Positions 1-7,140 are shown, numbered from the stretch's first letter. The stretch: DNA of 11,275 nucleotides from Candidatus Methanomethylicia archaeon (GCA_024464205.1 JANHAI010000014.1:1-11275); one strand, 5' to 3'. Numbers and translations are program-made. Notes: generated from the sequence alone by a model not told the origin.

Positions 1-2
1 CA

Positions 3-632
3 CTCAATGATGGATCTGTTATGGATGCCGGTGAATTTTATTCAGAACTGGAGGAGATCGTAAAGGACTATTCCACCTCAAAACAAGTCCACTTTAGGGG
101 ATCAGAGCTGACTGTAGGCGCGCTTTCGCGGATAATACTCAATAGAAGGTATCTCCGGTCTGAATCTCGGGCTCTCTCAGATCAAATCGAGTGGCGGATA
201 AATCCCTTCCTCATAATAAAAGCGCAGGCAATAGAGGTGCTGCACTATCTCGAGGAACTTATTGCCGCAGGCGAGCAGCTGCATGACATATTCATTGAGC
301 CAAGTTCAAACGATTATCAGACCTGCAAGCTTTCTCAGGGTGAGGTTACTGCCTGCAGTGGGAGTGGCGAAGGCGTATCCATCGCTGAGGCGCCTCGCGG
401 CGTCTTGTGCCACTCTTGCAAGATAGAGGATGGCATTATAAAGGATTACAGGGTATACACTCCGACGGCAATCAACTCACTCAGCATTGAGCTCGACGCC
501 GTGGAGTTGGTAAAACGATTCAAACCGTTGGGGAACGAAAAGCTCGAGCCTATACTTGAGGACATGGTGCGCGGATACGACCCCTGCCTGTCATGCGCTG
601 TGAGCCTAGACATCTACTCTCAAGACAAATGA
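3..632 (+). CDS. NiFe hydrogenase large subunit, C-terminal part (5' truncated by window edge)
   Basis: The reading frame is open from base 3 with no stop, so the gene begins upstream; the ATG at 21 is internal. About 210 residues of the catalytic subunit of a NiFe hydrogenase are visible. Family landmarks are present: a segment resembling the 'y.g..y.vG.laR' region (HFRGSELTVGALSR), the EAPRG block that carries the active-site arginine, PTAIN, and the C-terminal DPCLSC motif whose two cysteines bind the NiFe centre. The N-terminal RxCGxC motif would lie outside the window. The sequence resembles group 3 (cytoplasmic, Mvh/Frh/NAD(P)-linked) enzymes more than membrane-bound ones, by inference. 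Oddities: the residue three after the last cysteine is Ser (DPCLSCAVS) where most enzymes have His or Arg, followed by only eight more residues; and a CHSC sequence follows EAPRGVL, where a tyrosine is usual. Upstream subunits are not visible. Confidence 0.88.
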   Translation, partial: LNDGSVMDAGEFYSELEEIVKDYSTSKQVHFRGSELTVGALSRIILNRRYLRSESRALSDQIEWRINPFLIIKAQAIEVLHYLEELIAAGEQLHDIFIEPSSNDYQTCKLSQGEVTACSGSGEGVSIAEAPRGVLCHSCKIEDGIIKDYRVYTPTAINSLSIELDAVELVKRFKPLGNEKLEPILEDMVRGYDPCLSCAVSLDIYSQDK

Positions 633-693
633 GGGTATCCAAAATCTTAAGGCACCATATCGCTACCCTCCCAAAAAACCTCCCAGGGAAAAA

Positions 694-701
694 TTTAGAT
701 A
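694..701 (+). promoter_or_regulatory. Archaeal TATA-like box (TTTAGATA) for thioredoxin gene
   Basis: TTTAGATA is preceded by a purine-rich GGGAAAAA that could serve as a TFB recognition element. Its first T is 31 bases before the ATG at 725, so transcription would begin at or next to that ATG and give a leaderless mRNA. The same spacing recurs at two other genes in the window. Confidence 0.55.
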
Positions 702-724
702 TAGTCCAATGAATGATCAACCTT

Positions 725-1045
725 ATGGGAATCAAAATAATTGAAGGGCGGATGCTCAAAGCCTTTCTCGATTCCGAGAAGGGGGAATTCATTGCTGTAT
801 TCAGTACATCGTGGTGCGCCTTCTGCAGGATGCTACTCAAGGAAATTGAGAGGGCGCCACCCCCATTCAAAGTAATCGACGTCGACATAACCGATGAATC
901 TGATCCTACGTGGGAAGATTACAAGATCAGGATCGTTCCGACCGTCATCGCATTCCGAAACGGCGAAGAGGTTGCCAGGAAGGAGGCGCGCCCAGACGGG
1001 ATAGCCCTCCGGGAAGTCAAGGCGCTCTACGAGAAAATCCATTGA
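725..1045 (+). CDS. Thioredoxin-like protein (single thioredoxin domain, CAFC active site)
   Basis: A 106-residue thioredoxin-fold protein, close to the usual length of a stand-alone thioredoxin. The redox motif is WCAFC (Cys31 and Cys34), and the cis-proline loop is VPT (Pro72) followed by a GNGxE-like turn (FRNGEE). It should act as a cytosolic thiol-disulfide oxidoreductase. The CxxC dipeptide is Ala-Phe rather than the Gly-Pro of classical thioredoxins, so its redox potential and partners may differ. An in-frame ATG at 713 would add four residues; ATG 725 is preferred because the upstream TATA-like box places the transcript start there. It follows the hydrogenase subunit by about 90 bases but appears to have its own promoter. 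No signal peptide is seen. Its last 29 bases overlap the end of the convergent MFS gene. Confidence 0.88.
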   Translation: MGIKIIEGRMLKAFLDSEKGEFIAVFSTSWCAFCRMLLKEIERAPPPFKVIDVDITDESDPTWEDYKIRIVPTVIAFRNGEEVARKEARPDGIALREVKALYEKIH

Positions 1046-2150
1046 TTCTCCTCATAACTATGAAGAACGAAGCCCCTCCCAATATCAGCAACAAAAGGAA
1101 GGGCGAGGCTGTCCCATACAAATAGCCCAGGTATCCCAGAGATAATGGGCCTACCAGCTCCCCTATGCCGATTGCCGACTCGAATAGCCCTGCATAGAGG
1201 CCCCTTGACGGGCGATTTATCATATGGAGGAGCGAATATGCGTATGTCAGCCCAAGATACAGCCCTAGGAAGATCGCGCTAATTATGAAGCCCCATATCG
1301 AAGGGTATGCCCATAAGGGCGCCATCGAACATACGAGGCAGAGCATCCCAATCGGGAGGACGAGTCTCCCCAAGGCACCCATTATCCGCCCGTGCAAAGC
1401 AAAGACCGCCGTCCTCATTATTCCGACGACTCCGACGATATAGGCGATTGTTGACGCCTCAATCCCATTGTTGGTGGCGAAAGCGGGGAAAAGGAAGAAA
1501 AAGGAAAGCATCGTTGCCCCCCAAAGTATCATAGTGTATATCACTGTCAAGACAGTCCCGTTTTCAGAACTGCCCTGTGCAGCCTCAATCTCATCATTTT
1601 TGCCTCTCATGTTTATTCCCACGACCATGAAGAGGCTAGCCAAGAGGAAAAGGGCAGTTGCGAAAAAGGAGTAGGAAACATCAGCAGCTGTGATTATCAA
1701 GCCAAGCACAAACGGCCCCACCATATATCCGCTGCTCCAGGCAACACTGTAGAGGCCGACCGCCTTGGATCTGATCGAAGGCGGCGCGTTGTCACCTACG
1801 AAAGCTTCTGCTGATGGCCATATTGCAGAGAAAGCTATGCCCTCCAAGATCCTGAGAAGAGCGAATTCCCATATCGATGATGCAAAGAAGTATGAGGCGC
1901 TTGTCAAAGCATATAACACGATCGCGCTGATTATTATCGGCTTCCTTCCGACCCTGTCTGAAAGCTTTCCAAAGATCGCAGGGCTGAAAACATATGGCAC
2001 CGCAACTATCGCCCCGAGTATGCCCAGTTCCCATTCGTTTGCTTGGAATCTCAAATGGGCAAATATCGGAATCGCTGGGGTCATCATCCCAAAACCGATC
2101 GAGAAAGTGAAGACCGCCACCATCAGCTTCTGGAGCTGCCTTTCAATCAA
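1017..2150 (-). CDS. Major facilitator superfamily transporter
   Basis: A 377-residue polytopic membrane protein with about 12 predicted transmembrane segments in two halves. The loop between segments 2 and 3 carries the MFS motif A (GKLSDRVGRKP, about residues 61-71), with further conserved features such as RILEGIAFSAIWPS and SSGYMVGPFVLG in the N-terminal half, as in drug or metabolite antiporters. It probably exports a small molecule by proton exchange; the substrate cannot be read from the sequence. The predicted start is TTG at 2150, with an AAGGTG ribosome binding site 11 bases upstream; the next possible start is an ATG at 2123. It follows the ABC-2 permease by 46 bases in the same direction with no TATA-like box between, so it is probably the last gene of that transcription unit. 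The C-terminus is a short basic tail. Confidence 0.88.
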   Translation of the reverse strand: MIERQLQKLMVAVFTFSIGFGMMTPAIPIFAHLRFQANEWELGILGAIVAVPYVFSPAIFGKLSDRVGRKPIIISAIVLYALTSASYFFASSIWEFALLRILEGIAFSAIWPSAEAFVGDNAPPSIRSKAVGLYSVAWSSGYMVGPFVLGLIITAADVSYSFFATALFLLASLFMVVGINMRGKNDEIEAAQGSSENGTVLTVIYTMILWGATMLSFFFLFPAFATNNGIEASTIAYIVGVVGIMRTAVFALHGRIMGALGRLVLPIGMLCLVCSMAPLWAYPSIWGFIISAIFLGLYLGLTYAYSLLHMINRPSRGLYAGLFESAIGIGELVGPLSLGYLGYLYGTASPFLLLLILGGASFFIVMRRINGFSRRAP

Positions 2151-2196
2151 TGGCTTCCACGCACCTTGTTGATCTTTTCACCTTCGCACTTTGGGA

Positions 2197-3486
2197 TCAT
2201 CGCTTTATCCTGCCAAGCCTAAATGAGAGCCTCGCTGTCATTATCCGCTCGCTGCTGAAAACTTTTGCTGCCAAATATAGCGTTACGAATGTAAAAGCAG
2301 CCATGTAAGCCAAACCAACAAAAACCGTCCCGTAGTTCCCTGTGAAGAGTGCTTGGGACGCCAACATGGGGTATGTAAACGGAATGAGGTAAAGGGCAGT
2401 CTGGAGTGCAGCCGGCAACGAGGACATGTCGCCGAACATTATGAAGAACATCGGCATTATGACAGGGACCATAAGTACGCCGACGAGGGACTGCGCCCCC
2501 CTCACGTCTTGAGCGAGCGTCCCGAGGGTCAATGCCAAAGCGAGCGCTGATAGGAGCGCCCCAAAGAGCGTTGCCCCCAGCACTATGAAGCCAGTTGAAG
2601 AAGGCCCAATGCCCAAAACAGAGAGGTCAAGCCCTTGATCAACCGCTGCTGTGCCCAACACCGTTGTGAAATAGTAACTGAATGAAAGGACGGTTGCCAC
2701 TGAGGCAAGGAAAGCTATTGTGAATGACCCTATCAATTTGCTGAAGAGTATGCTCAACCTGCTGACGGGTATTGTTAAAAGCGTTTCTAAGGTCTTGGCT
2801 TCCTTCTCGACAGCGATTGATGTGGCTGCCACCTGCATTGCCAGAATTAGGACAAGCAGGATCACTATAGGCCCCATTGCACCTTGTAACCTCATGGTGT
2901 TCTGGAGAACCTCAGGATTTATTGGCTGGGCCTCCCCGCGAATCACCGAATTGTAATCTATCTTCACCGGGTTCAATATGTCTTCGGCTTTGGCGTTGGG
3001 GAAGGCGTTGCTGATAAGCGCATTGGTAATGGCGCCCTCGAATATTCGGACTATGCCCTCTGCCCTGCCGGCCTTGATGAATTCCACAATCGAGAATTCC
3101 TTGAAATTGACGAATATTCCGATGTCTGCTCTGCGGTACGCTGTTATGTTTTCAGAGAATCCGCTTGGGACGTGTATCAGCACATCCCCTCCGTGAAGAG
3201 ATGCTGCCATCGAAGCAGGGTCTCCCTCAACCGCCTCAACCGTAAAATTACCCCCTCTGAAGAACTCTTTAAGTGTAGATGCAAGAGGGCCGCCGTCATC
3301 GTCTATCATGTAGATTGTCATGTTTGCCGAGGCTGTTTCGATGACCGATCCTGTAGAGATGCTCATGGCTGCACCCATGAGCGGATAAATGAGCGCTGGG
3401 AAAAGAATCATGCCGACCAATATCTTTGGGTCTCGAAGCAGATCCTTGACCTCTTTAGCCATCAACAACCTTAGCCCTCTACGCAA
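2197..3486 (-). CDS. ABC-2 type transporter permease, NatB-like
   Basis: A 429-residue membrane subunit of an ABC exporter, resembling the NatB-type (COG1668) architecture. The N-terminus KEVKDLLRDPK is the cytoplasmic motif common to ABC-2 permeases. One transmembrane segment follows (about residues 25-46), then a large extracytoplasmic domain (about 47-200), and then a membrane domain of five or so helices (about 205-415) ending in a basic tail. The stretch VEKEAKTLETLLTIPVSR (about 226-243) is the typical cytoplasmic coupling region. NatA/NatB of Bacillus extrudes Na+; relatives export other compounds, so the substrate is uncertain. The TTG start at 3486 overlaps the end of the ATPase gene by 8 bases and has a strong upstream binding site; an ATG at 3462 is the alternative. 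It should pair with the ATPase encoded just before it. Confidence 0.87.
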   Translation of the reverse strand: MRRGLRLLMAKEVKDLLRDPKILVGMILFPALIYPLMGAAMSISTGSVIETASANMTIYMIDDDGGPLASTLKEFFRGGNFTVEAVEGDPASMAASLHGGDVLIHVPSGFSENITAYRRADIGIFVNFKEFSIVEFIKAGRAEGIVRIFEGAITNALISNAFPNAKAEDILNPVKIDYNSVIRGEAQPINPEVLQNTMRLQGAMGPIVILLVLILAMQVAATSIAVEKEAKTLETLLTIPVSRLSILFSKLIGSFTIAFLASVATVLSFSYYFTTVLGTAAVDQGLDLSVLGIGPSSTGFIVLGATLFGALLSALALALTLGTLAQDVRGAQSLVGVLMVPVIMPMFFIMFGDMSSLPAALQTALYLIPFTYPMLASQALFTGNYGTVFVGLAYMAAFTFVTLYLAAKVFSSERIMTARLSFRLGRIKR

Positions 3487-4210
3487 CGCCGACCACCTTC
3501 ATGAAAGCCTCCTCAAGGTTCCGGGCGCCATACCTCGACTTCAATTCCTGCGGGGAGCCACTTTCGACGAGCTTGCCTTCATTAATGAATGATACGCGAT
3601 CGCAGAGGTGCTCGACTTCGAGCATGTTGTGGCTTGAAAGAAGGATTGTGGTGCTGTGGGTACGAGCATATTCTCTTATCACATTCCTTAAGTGGTATGC
3701 GTGCGTAACATCGAGTCCTGACGTCGGCTCATCCAATATTGCAAGCTTTGGCTTTACCATAAGAGTCCTAGCCAATTGGAGCCTCCTCTTCATTCCCCTG
3801 CTGTACGTGGATGACTTCTCCTTCAGCCTCTCCCCAAGACCTGAGATCTTTCTCCCCTCTTCCAAAGCTTCCCCTATCCCTTTGCCGCTCTCAAAGTAGA
3901 ATGATGCCATGAGCTTCAGGTACTCCTCTCCAGAAAGGTTGGGATAGGCTCCCGCTTCATCAGGGAGATAGCTTATCAACTTTCTGACCTCGTTTGGTGC
4001 TTTCAGCACATCAATTCCACAGACCAATGCCTGGCCAGCCGTCGGCTTAATGATCGTGGATATTATGCGAAGTGTTGTGGTTTTGCCTGCGCCATTTGGG
4101 CCAATGAGGCCGAATATCTCCCCCTCTTCTATTTGCATGGTGATTCCGTCAAGGGCTTTCCTACCACCATAATCCTTCACAAGGTCTTTCAGCCGCACAA
4201 CATATTCCAT
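3479..4210 (-). CDS. ABC transporter ATP-binding protein, NatA/DrrA-like
   Basis: A 243-residue nucleotide-binding subunit of an ABC exporter, a normal length for the family. Walker A is GPNGAGKTT (residues 37-45), the ABC signature is YSRGM (136-140, a variant of LSGGQ), Walker B is LAILDEPTSGLD (156-167) and the switch histidine is in SSHNM (His194). The Q-loop region reads SYLPDEAGAYPNLSGEEYL, which is typical of NatA/DrrA-type exporters. It should energise the permease encoded directly downstream. Start choice: a TTG at 4219 would add three residues, but a TTTAAA box ends 30 bases before ATG 4210, giving a leaderless transcript, so ATG 4210 is preferred. It is the first gene of a probable three-gene unit with the ABC-2 permease and the MFS transporter. 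Confidence 0.93.
   Translation of the reverse strand: MEYVVRLKDLVKDYGGRKALDGITMQIEEGEIFGLIGPNGAGKTTTLRIISTIIKPTAGQALVCGIDVLKAPNEVRKLISYLPDEAGAYPNLSGEEYLKLMASFYFESGKGIGEALEEGRKISGLGERLKEKSSTYSRGMKRRLQLARTLMVKPKLAILDEPTSGLDVTHAYHLRNVIREYARTHSTTILLSSHNMLEVEHLCDRVSFINEGKLVESGSPQELKSRYGARNLEEAFMKVVGVA
3490..3498 (-). promoter_or_regulatory. Ribosome binding site inside the ATPase gene, supporting the TTG start of the ABC-2 permease
   Basis: The minus strand reads AAGGTGGTC, one base from the archaeal Shine-Dalgarno consensus GGTGATC, with the GGTG core seven bases before TTG 3486. This supports the TTG over the later ATG 3462 and indicates coupling to translation of the ATPase gene. Confidence 0.5.
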
Positions 4211-4234
4211 GCCTGACAAAAATAGTCTAATCTC

Positions 4235-4240
4235 TTTAAA
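4235..4240 (-). promoter_or_regulatory. Archaeal TATA-like box (TTTAAA) for the ABC exporter operon
   Basis: On the minus strand TTTAAAGA begins 30 bases before ATG 4210, the expected distance for a leaderless start. It decides between the ATG and the TTG at 4219, which would fall upstream of the transcript start. Confidence 0.5.
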
Positions 4241-4283
4241 CGTTGCGCCTAGCTCAATCCGACAGCCAAAACATAATCCAGCC

Positions 4284-5624
4284 CTAGAATGCCTTTTTGA
4301 CCAAGAGATAAATCAGAAAAGTCGACAAAAAGCATGGAAGTGTCATCCCCAATGATGGAGCGAAGGATTGTATAAAGAAATAGATCGCGATTCCGATGCC
4401 CCATACCACCATACTGCACAAGTTGAAGCCATGGCTGAACCAGTATCGGCCACGTGGATCATAGAGCTCAGTCACCGAATACCCTCTCTTATTCACGATA
4501 AAGTAGTCCGCGATCACGATTGCGAACATTGGCACGAATACTGCCCCTATCACGTACAGAAAATCAACAAAAACGCCTAACCACGGCAGGAGTGCGATTA
4601 ATGTGCCGGCTCCGCCCGTCATCAAAGTCCCCTGCCACTCCTTCAGGTTGGGCATCACATTGATGAGCGATATGTTTGCTGAGTAGATGTCTAAGAACGT
4701 CGTTGTGATTGTGCCTAGCCATATCACAAAAAGGGCAACAATTCCGAAAGAAATTCCTGCAACCATCGTCACGTATACGGTTGGGTCGAGCATCCCAAAT
4801 GCTAGGGCACACGCTAAGCCAGTCGCGTAGAACCACGCATTGACGCTCGACTGGCCAATAAAACTGCCAAAAAAACCTCCTTTCGGGCTTCTGGAAAAGC
4901 GCATATAGTCTGCAGCAAGTGGCGCCCAGGAGAGCGGTATGATTAAGGCAAGGTCGAAGGCAACGCTTAGGTGCATTCCCCCACCTGGGATTGCAGCTAG
5001 GAAATTCCAGCTATAATTGGAAAATAGTACAACATTGATTGCTGCAGCCATGACGACCAACGCCACCACTGTAGCCCTCGAGAACCACTTCCACCCCTCA
5101 GCCCTGAAGAGAGCAAGAAGCGTGCAGGCAATTCCGCATATGATTATCCAATAACCAAAGCCTTCCCACCCGAAGGTTAGTCTGCCAACAGCATCTGCTG
5201 CAGACGCATTGATGTTTATCATCCACGCAGTCCAGCCGACAAGCGTCAAGTAATTCAAAAAACTCATAAGATATGAGCCGCGGATGCCGAAGCTGCCCCT
5301 GACGCTGACCATGGATGGTATTCCGGCATAGCTGCCGATCAAGCCTGCTGCCGCAAAGATCAGGCTCCCCACGATTGAGCCTGCCACTATCATTGCTATC
5401 CCTGCTATCCAACCGACGTCTGCCAAGTAGCCGCCGCTGTACCATACATCGACAGCAACTGCTGATCCCGCCCAGAGTAGCGCAAGGTCTACGCCCCTTA
5501 GCACCCTGTCCTCCTTCTGAACAGGGAAAATTGCGGAATCCTTGTAGTTTGGCAATTGATGCGACCATCCACAATAAATCTCAAACCTCGATATATTTTT
5601 GTATATAAGTGGCTTATAGGGCAT
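4284..5624 (-). CDS. NCS1-family permease (cytosine/purine/hydantoin/allantoin type)
   Basis: A polytopic membrane protein of up to 446 residues with about 12 transmembrane segments, recognised as nucleobase-cation symporter 1 (Mhp1/CodB/PucI type). The family-like entry IFPVQKEDRVLRGVDLALLWAG precedes helix 1; helix 3 starts at a conserved SVRGSFGIRGS-like segment; and the later NKRGYSVTELYD loop is typical. It should import a nucleobase or related ring compound with Na+ or H+; the exact substrate cannot be told. The start is uncertain. ATG 5624 gives the longest frame, but a good TATA box lies inside its first codons (5601-5608), so the transcript probably starts near 5578-5580. Downstream candidates are TTG 5555, which keeps the conserved PV..R entry, or GTG 5504, which has a strong AGGAGG site. 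It stands divergent to a small secreted protein and upstream of the separately promoted ABC operon. Confidence 0.88.
   Translation of the reverse strand: MPYKPLIYKNISRFEIYCGWSHQLPNYKDSAIFPVQKEDRVLRGVDLALLWAGSAVAVDVWYSGGYLADVGWIAGIAMIVAGSIVGSLIFAAAGLIGSYAGIPSMVSVRGSFGIRGSYLMSFLNYLTLVGWTAWMININASAADAVGRLTFGWEGFGYWIIICGIACTLLALFRAEGWKWFSRATVVALVVMAAAINVVLFSNYSWNFLAAIPGGGMHLSVAFDLALIIPLSWAPLAADYMRFSRSPKGGFFGSFIGQSSVNAWFYATGLACALAFGMLDPTVYVTMVAGISFGIVALFVIWLGTITTTFLDIYSANISLINVMPNLKEWQGTLMTGGAGTLIALLPWLGVFVDFLYVIGAVFVPMFAIVIADYFIVNKRGYSVTELYDPRGRYWFSHGFNLCSMVVWGIGIAIYFFIQSFAPSLGMTLPCFLSTFLIYLLVKKAF
5510..5515 (-). promoter_or_regulatory. Strong Shine-Dalgarno-like AGGAGG before GTG 5504 in the NCS1 permease gene
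   Basis: The minus strand reads AGGAGG with five bases to an in-frame GTG at codon 41 of the longest frame. It is the best ribosome binding site near any candidate start of this gene, although starting there would remove the conserved residues before helix 1. Confidence 0.3.
5601..5608 (-). promoter_or_regulatory. Archaeal TATA box (TTATATAC) inside the predicted 5' end of the NCS1 permease frame
   Basis: The minus strand reads ACTTATATAC, a close match to the archaeal box A. Transcription would be expected 25-30 bases on, near 5578-5580, which is downstream of ATG 5624. Confidence 0.5.
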
Positions 5625-5640
5625 TGATATCGTAATGGTG

Positions 5641-5655
5641 TTCTAGCCGCTAGAT
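5641..5655. promoter_or_regulatory. Palindrome A, TTCTAGCCGCTAGAT, candidate operator
   Basis: Perfect inverted repeat TCTAG-CCG-CTAGA within a 15-base element of the form TTCTA-N5-TAGA. It lies in the divergent spacer, upstream of the permease TATA box. Its centre (5648) is 33 bases, about three helical turns, from the centre of palindrome B. No regulator gene is visible in the window. Confidence 0.4.
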
Positions 5656-5673
5656 CATACGTCCCCATCGACG

Positions 5674-5688
5674 TTCTATTGCATAGAA
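5674..5688. promoter_or_regulatory. Palindrome B, TTCTATTGCATAGAA, candidate operator
   Basis: Perfect inverted repeat TTCTAT-TGC-ATAGAA with the same TTCTA-N5-TAGA(A) outline as palindrome A. It sits 22 bases before the ATG of the small secreted-protein gene, where a TATA box for that gene would be expected, so a bound protein could block that promoter. Confidence 0.45.
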
Positions 5689-5710
5689 TTATCATTTTGC
5701 GCGCAACTTA

Positions 5711-6109
5711 ATGTATGTGGGGTGCATGCAGATCAGGAAGACGGCGCTCGCCTCTTTGACTGTATTGGGATTAGTGCTATTGGCCATTCTTGTATACTCA
5801 AACCCCTCCACATTCGATCCTAATGCCAAATACAATTCAGGGCTGAAGGATGATGCATTATACTTCATAACTCAAAACCACCCTGACGCCGCCCCATTCT
5901 TGATCAATCTAGATTGGAAATACCAATGGGGCGGTAAGTTCAGCAGCGATGGATGGATACTTGAAATTGTGAACCAGACCAATGGATCAATGATCCGTGC
6001 CGACTATTCTGATAGATCTGGAAACGTTTCCATACCTCACCGCATAATATGGGAGGGGTCTTACAGAAATGGGACAATTTATGAGATATCATATGTTCAC
6101 GCTCAATAA
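5711..6109 (+). CDS. Small secreted or membrane-anchored protein of unknown function
   Basis: A 132-residue protein I do not recognise. The N-terminus has a basic patch (QIRKTA) and then a hydrophobic segment, about residues 11-30 (ending LLAILVYS), which is either an uncleaved membrane anchor or a signal peptide. The remaining ~100 residues are polar and aromatic-rich (LDWKYQWGGKF, SSDGWILEIVNQTNGSMI, PHRIIWEGSYRNG), suggesting a small extracytoplasmic beta-rich domain with possible N-glycosylation sequons (NQT, NGS, NVS, NGT). There is no cysteine in the exported part. Starts at ATG 5711, GTG 5717 and ATG 5726 are all possible; the hydrophobic segment is kept in each. It is divergent from the NCS1 permease and shares the palindrome-bearing spacer, so co-regulation is possible. 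That this is a real gene is supported by the coherent signal-plus-domain layout and lack of a competing frame. Confidence 0.6.
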   Translation: MYVGCMQIRKTALASLTVLGLVLLAILVYSNPSTFDPNAKYNSGLKDDALYFITQNHPDAAPFLINLDWKYQWGGKFSSDGWILEIVNQTNGSMIRADYSDRSGNVSIPHRIIWEGSYRNGTIYEISYVHAQ

Positions 6110-6264
6110 TGGCCGCACTTCGCCTTGTACAGCCTCATCTTTTCTGAAAGCCGAGTTACTTGATACGGTGATAGATCAAGCCATTGAATCGGAGGAAAGC
6201 GGGTTCGAGAGGGTTTTGCTCAATGTCTTAAGCTCTCTCCCCGCCTTGCCGTGCCATTGATGCC

Positions 6265-7140
6265 TCAAAAACTTTTGGCGCCTAAAGTGAAGAGCGCCCC
6301 AGAACCCGCCTCCCACACTTTTGCTCCAAACGCATTAATAATTTCGTTTGTAGCTGAGAAGCCGGTGCAATGGCAAGGGATTAAAACCTCTGGGTTCGCT
6401 TCCTTCAAAGCATCGATCGTCTTGCCCATCCTCCGATCCGAGGCATCATTCAGGTGAAAACCTCCAATTATTGCGTAAACCTTTTCTTCGCCCGTCATGA
6501 TCTTTGCCTGTTTTACGGTATTCGCAATGCCTGAATGAGCACACCCCGTGATGATTACGAGTCCCTTTCCCTTGAGCCTAATTATGACTCCTTGGTCGTC
6601 TTCAAAAGGGTCTTGGGCATAGCTGTTGTTTGCATAAATGTAGAACTCGGTTTCCGGGCGCTCGAACTCGTTAGTCTTTGTAACCTTACCGGTGGCGGCG
6701 ATCCAGTCCTCAACCAAGATTGGGCTGGCGCATTCAACGATTTGAACTCCTTTCTCCCTTACCTGTTCTTCTGTGAAAGGTGCCCCAATCTCAACCGTCT
6801 TTCCCCTCACCTTCTTGTATCGCCTAAAAAACGCCCCCCTGCCTGCATAAACTTTCGTTATAGAGGGAAACGCCTCTTTGATCTCGAGCAGCCCGCCGGA
6901 ATGGTCGTAATGCCCGTGGCTTAACACCACTTTCTCTATTCCACTGACCTCGCCAGTCGCTATGATGTTGCTGATGACTACCTTCCCTGATTGGCCGGCA
7001 TCGAACAAGACGGCGCCACCCTCGGCCTTCAATAGGGCCGAAAAGCCATGCTCCGCCATGATGCGCCTCATCCCCATCCTAACCGAATTGTCGCACAGCA
7101 GCCTTACCCTAAGTTCCTCGACTTCTCTGATGAGAACCAT
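6265..7140 (-). CDS. DHPS-like metallo-beta-lactamase-fold hydrolase
   Basis: A 291-residue metallo-beta-lactamase-fold protein. Metal ligands are seen in SHGHYDHSGG (His75, His77, Asp79, His80), GCAHSGI (His202), GGFHL (His229) and PCHCTG (His257). The N-terminal LLCDN...EHGFSALL and LFDAGQSG segments and the CAHSG/GGFHL/PCHCTG set mark the family often annotated as '7,8-dihydropterin-6-methyl-4-(beta-D-ribofuranosyl)aminobenzene 5'-phosphate synthase' (MJ0301/TM0207 type). That reaction belongs to methanopterin synthesis, but the activity is weakly established across the family, so the annotation is tentative. It faces away from an operon with a GTP cyclohydrolase and a PTPS, which makes a pterin link more plausible. 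A TATATGG-like sequence at 7153-7160 on the minus strand is too close to ATG 7140 for the usual spacing, so the promoter is unclear. Confidence 0.88.
   Translation of the reverse strand: MVLIREVEELRVRLLCDNSVRMGMRRIMAEHGFSALLKAEGGAVLFDAGQSGKVVISNIIATGEVSGIEKVVLSHGHYDHSGGLLEIKEAFPSITKVYAGRGAFFRRYKKVRGKTVEIGAPFTEEQVREKGVQIVECASPILVEDWIAATGKVTKTNEFERPETEFYIYANNSYAQDPFEDDQGVIIRLKGKGLVIITGCAHSGIANTVKQAKIMTGEEKVYAIIGGFHLNDASDRRMGKTIDALKEANPEVLIPCHCTGFSATNEIINAFGAKVWEAGSGALFTLGAKSF

Noticed and set aside
5574..5695. Alternative minus-strand frames around the start of the NCS1 permease (for example ATG 5568)
   Set aside because: They are out of frame with the permease and encode nothing recognisable.
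6195..6215. A GGTTCGA sequence resembling a tRNA T-loop in the spacer
   Set aside because: The flanking bases do not form a T stem and no anticodon or acceptor arm can be built around it.
6208..6238. GAGAG...CTCTC inverted repeat as a terminator between convergent genes
   Set aside because: The stem is only about five pairs with a loop over 20 bases and no following T run.
6069..6260. A 63-codon plus-strand frame at the end of the small secreted-protein gene and in the following spacer
   Set aside because: It overlaps the secreted-protein gene out of frame, has no binding site and no recognisable composition; the 155-base spacer 6110-6264 appears noncoding.
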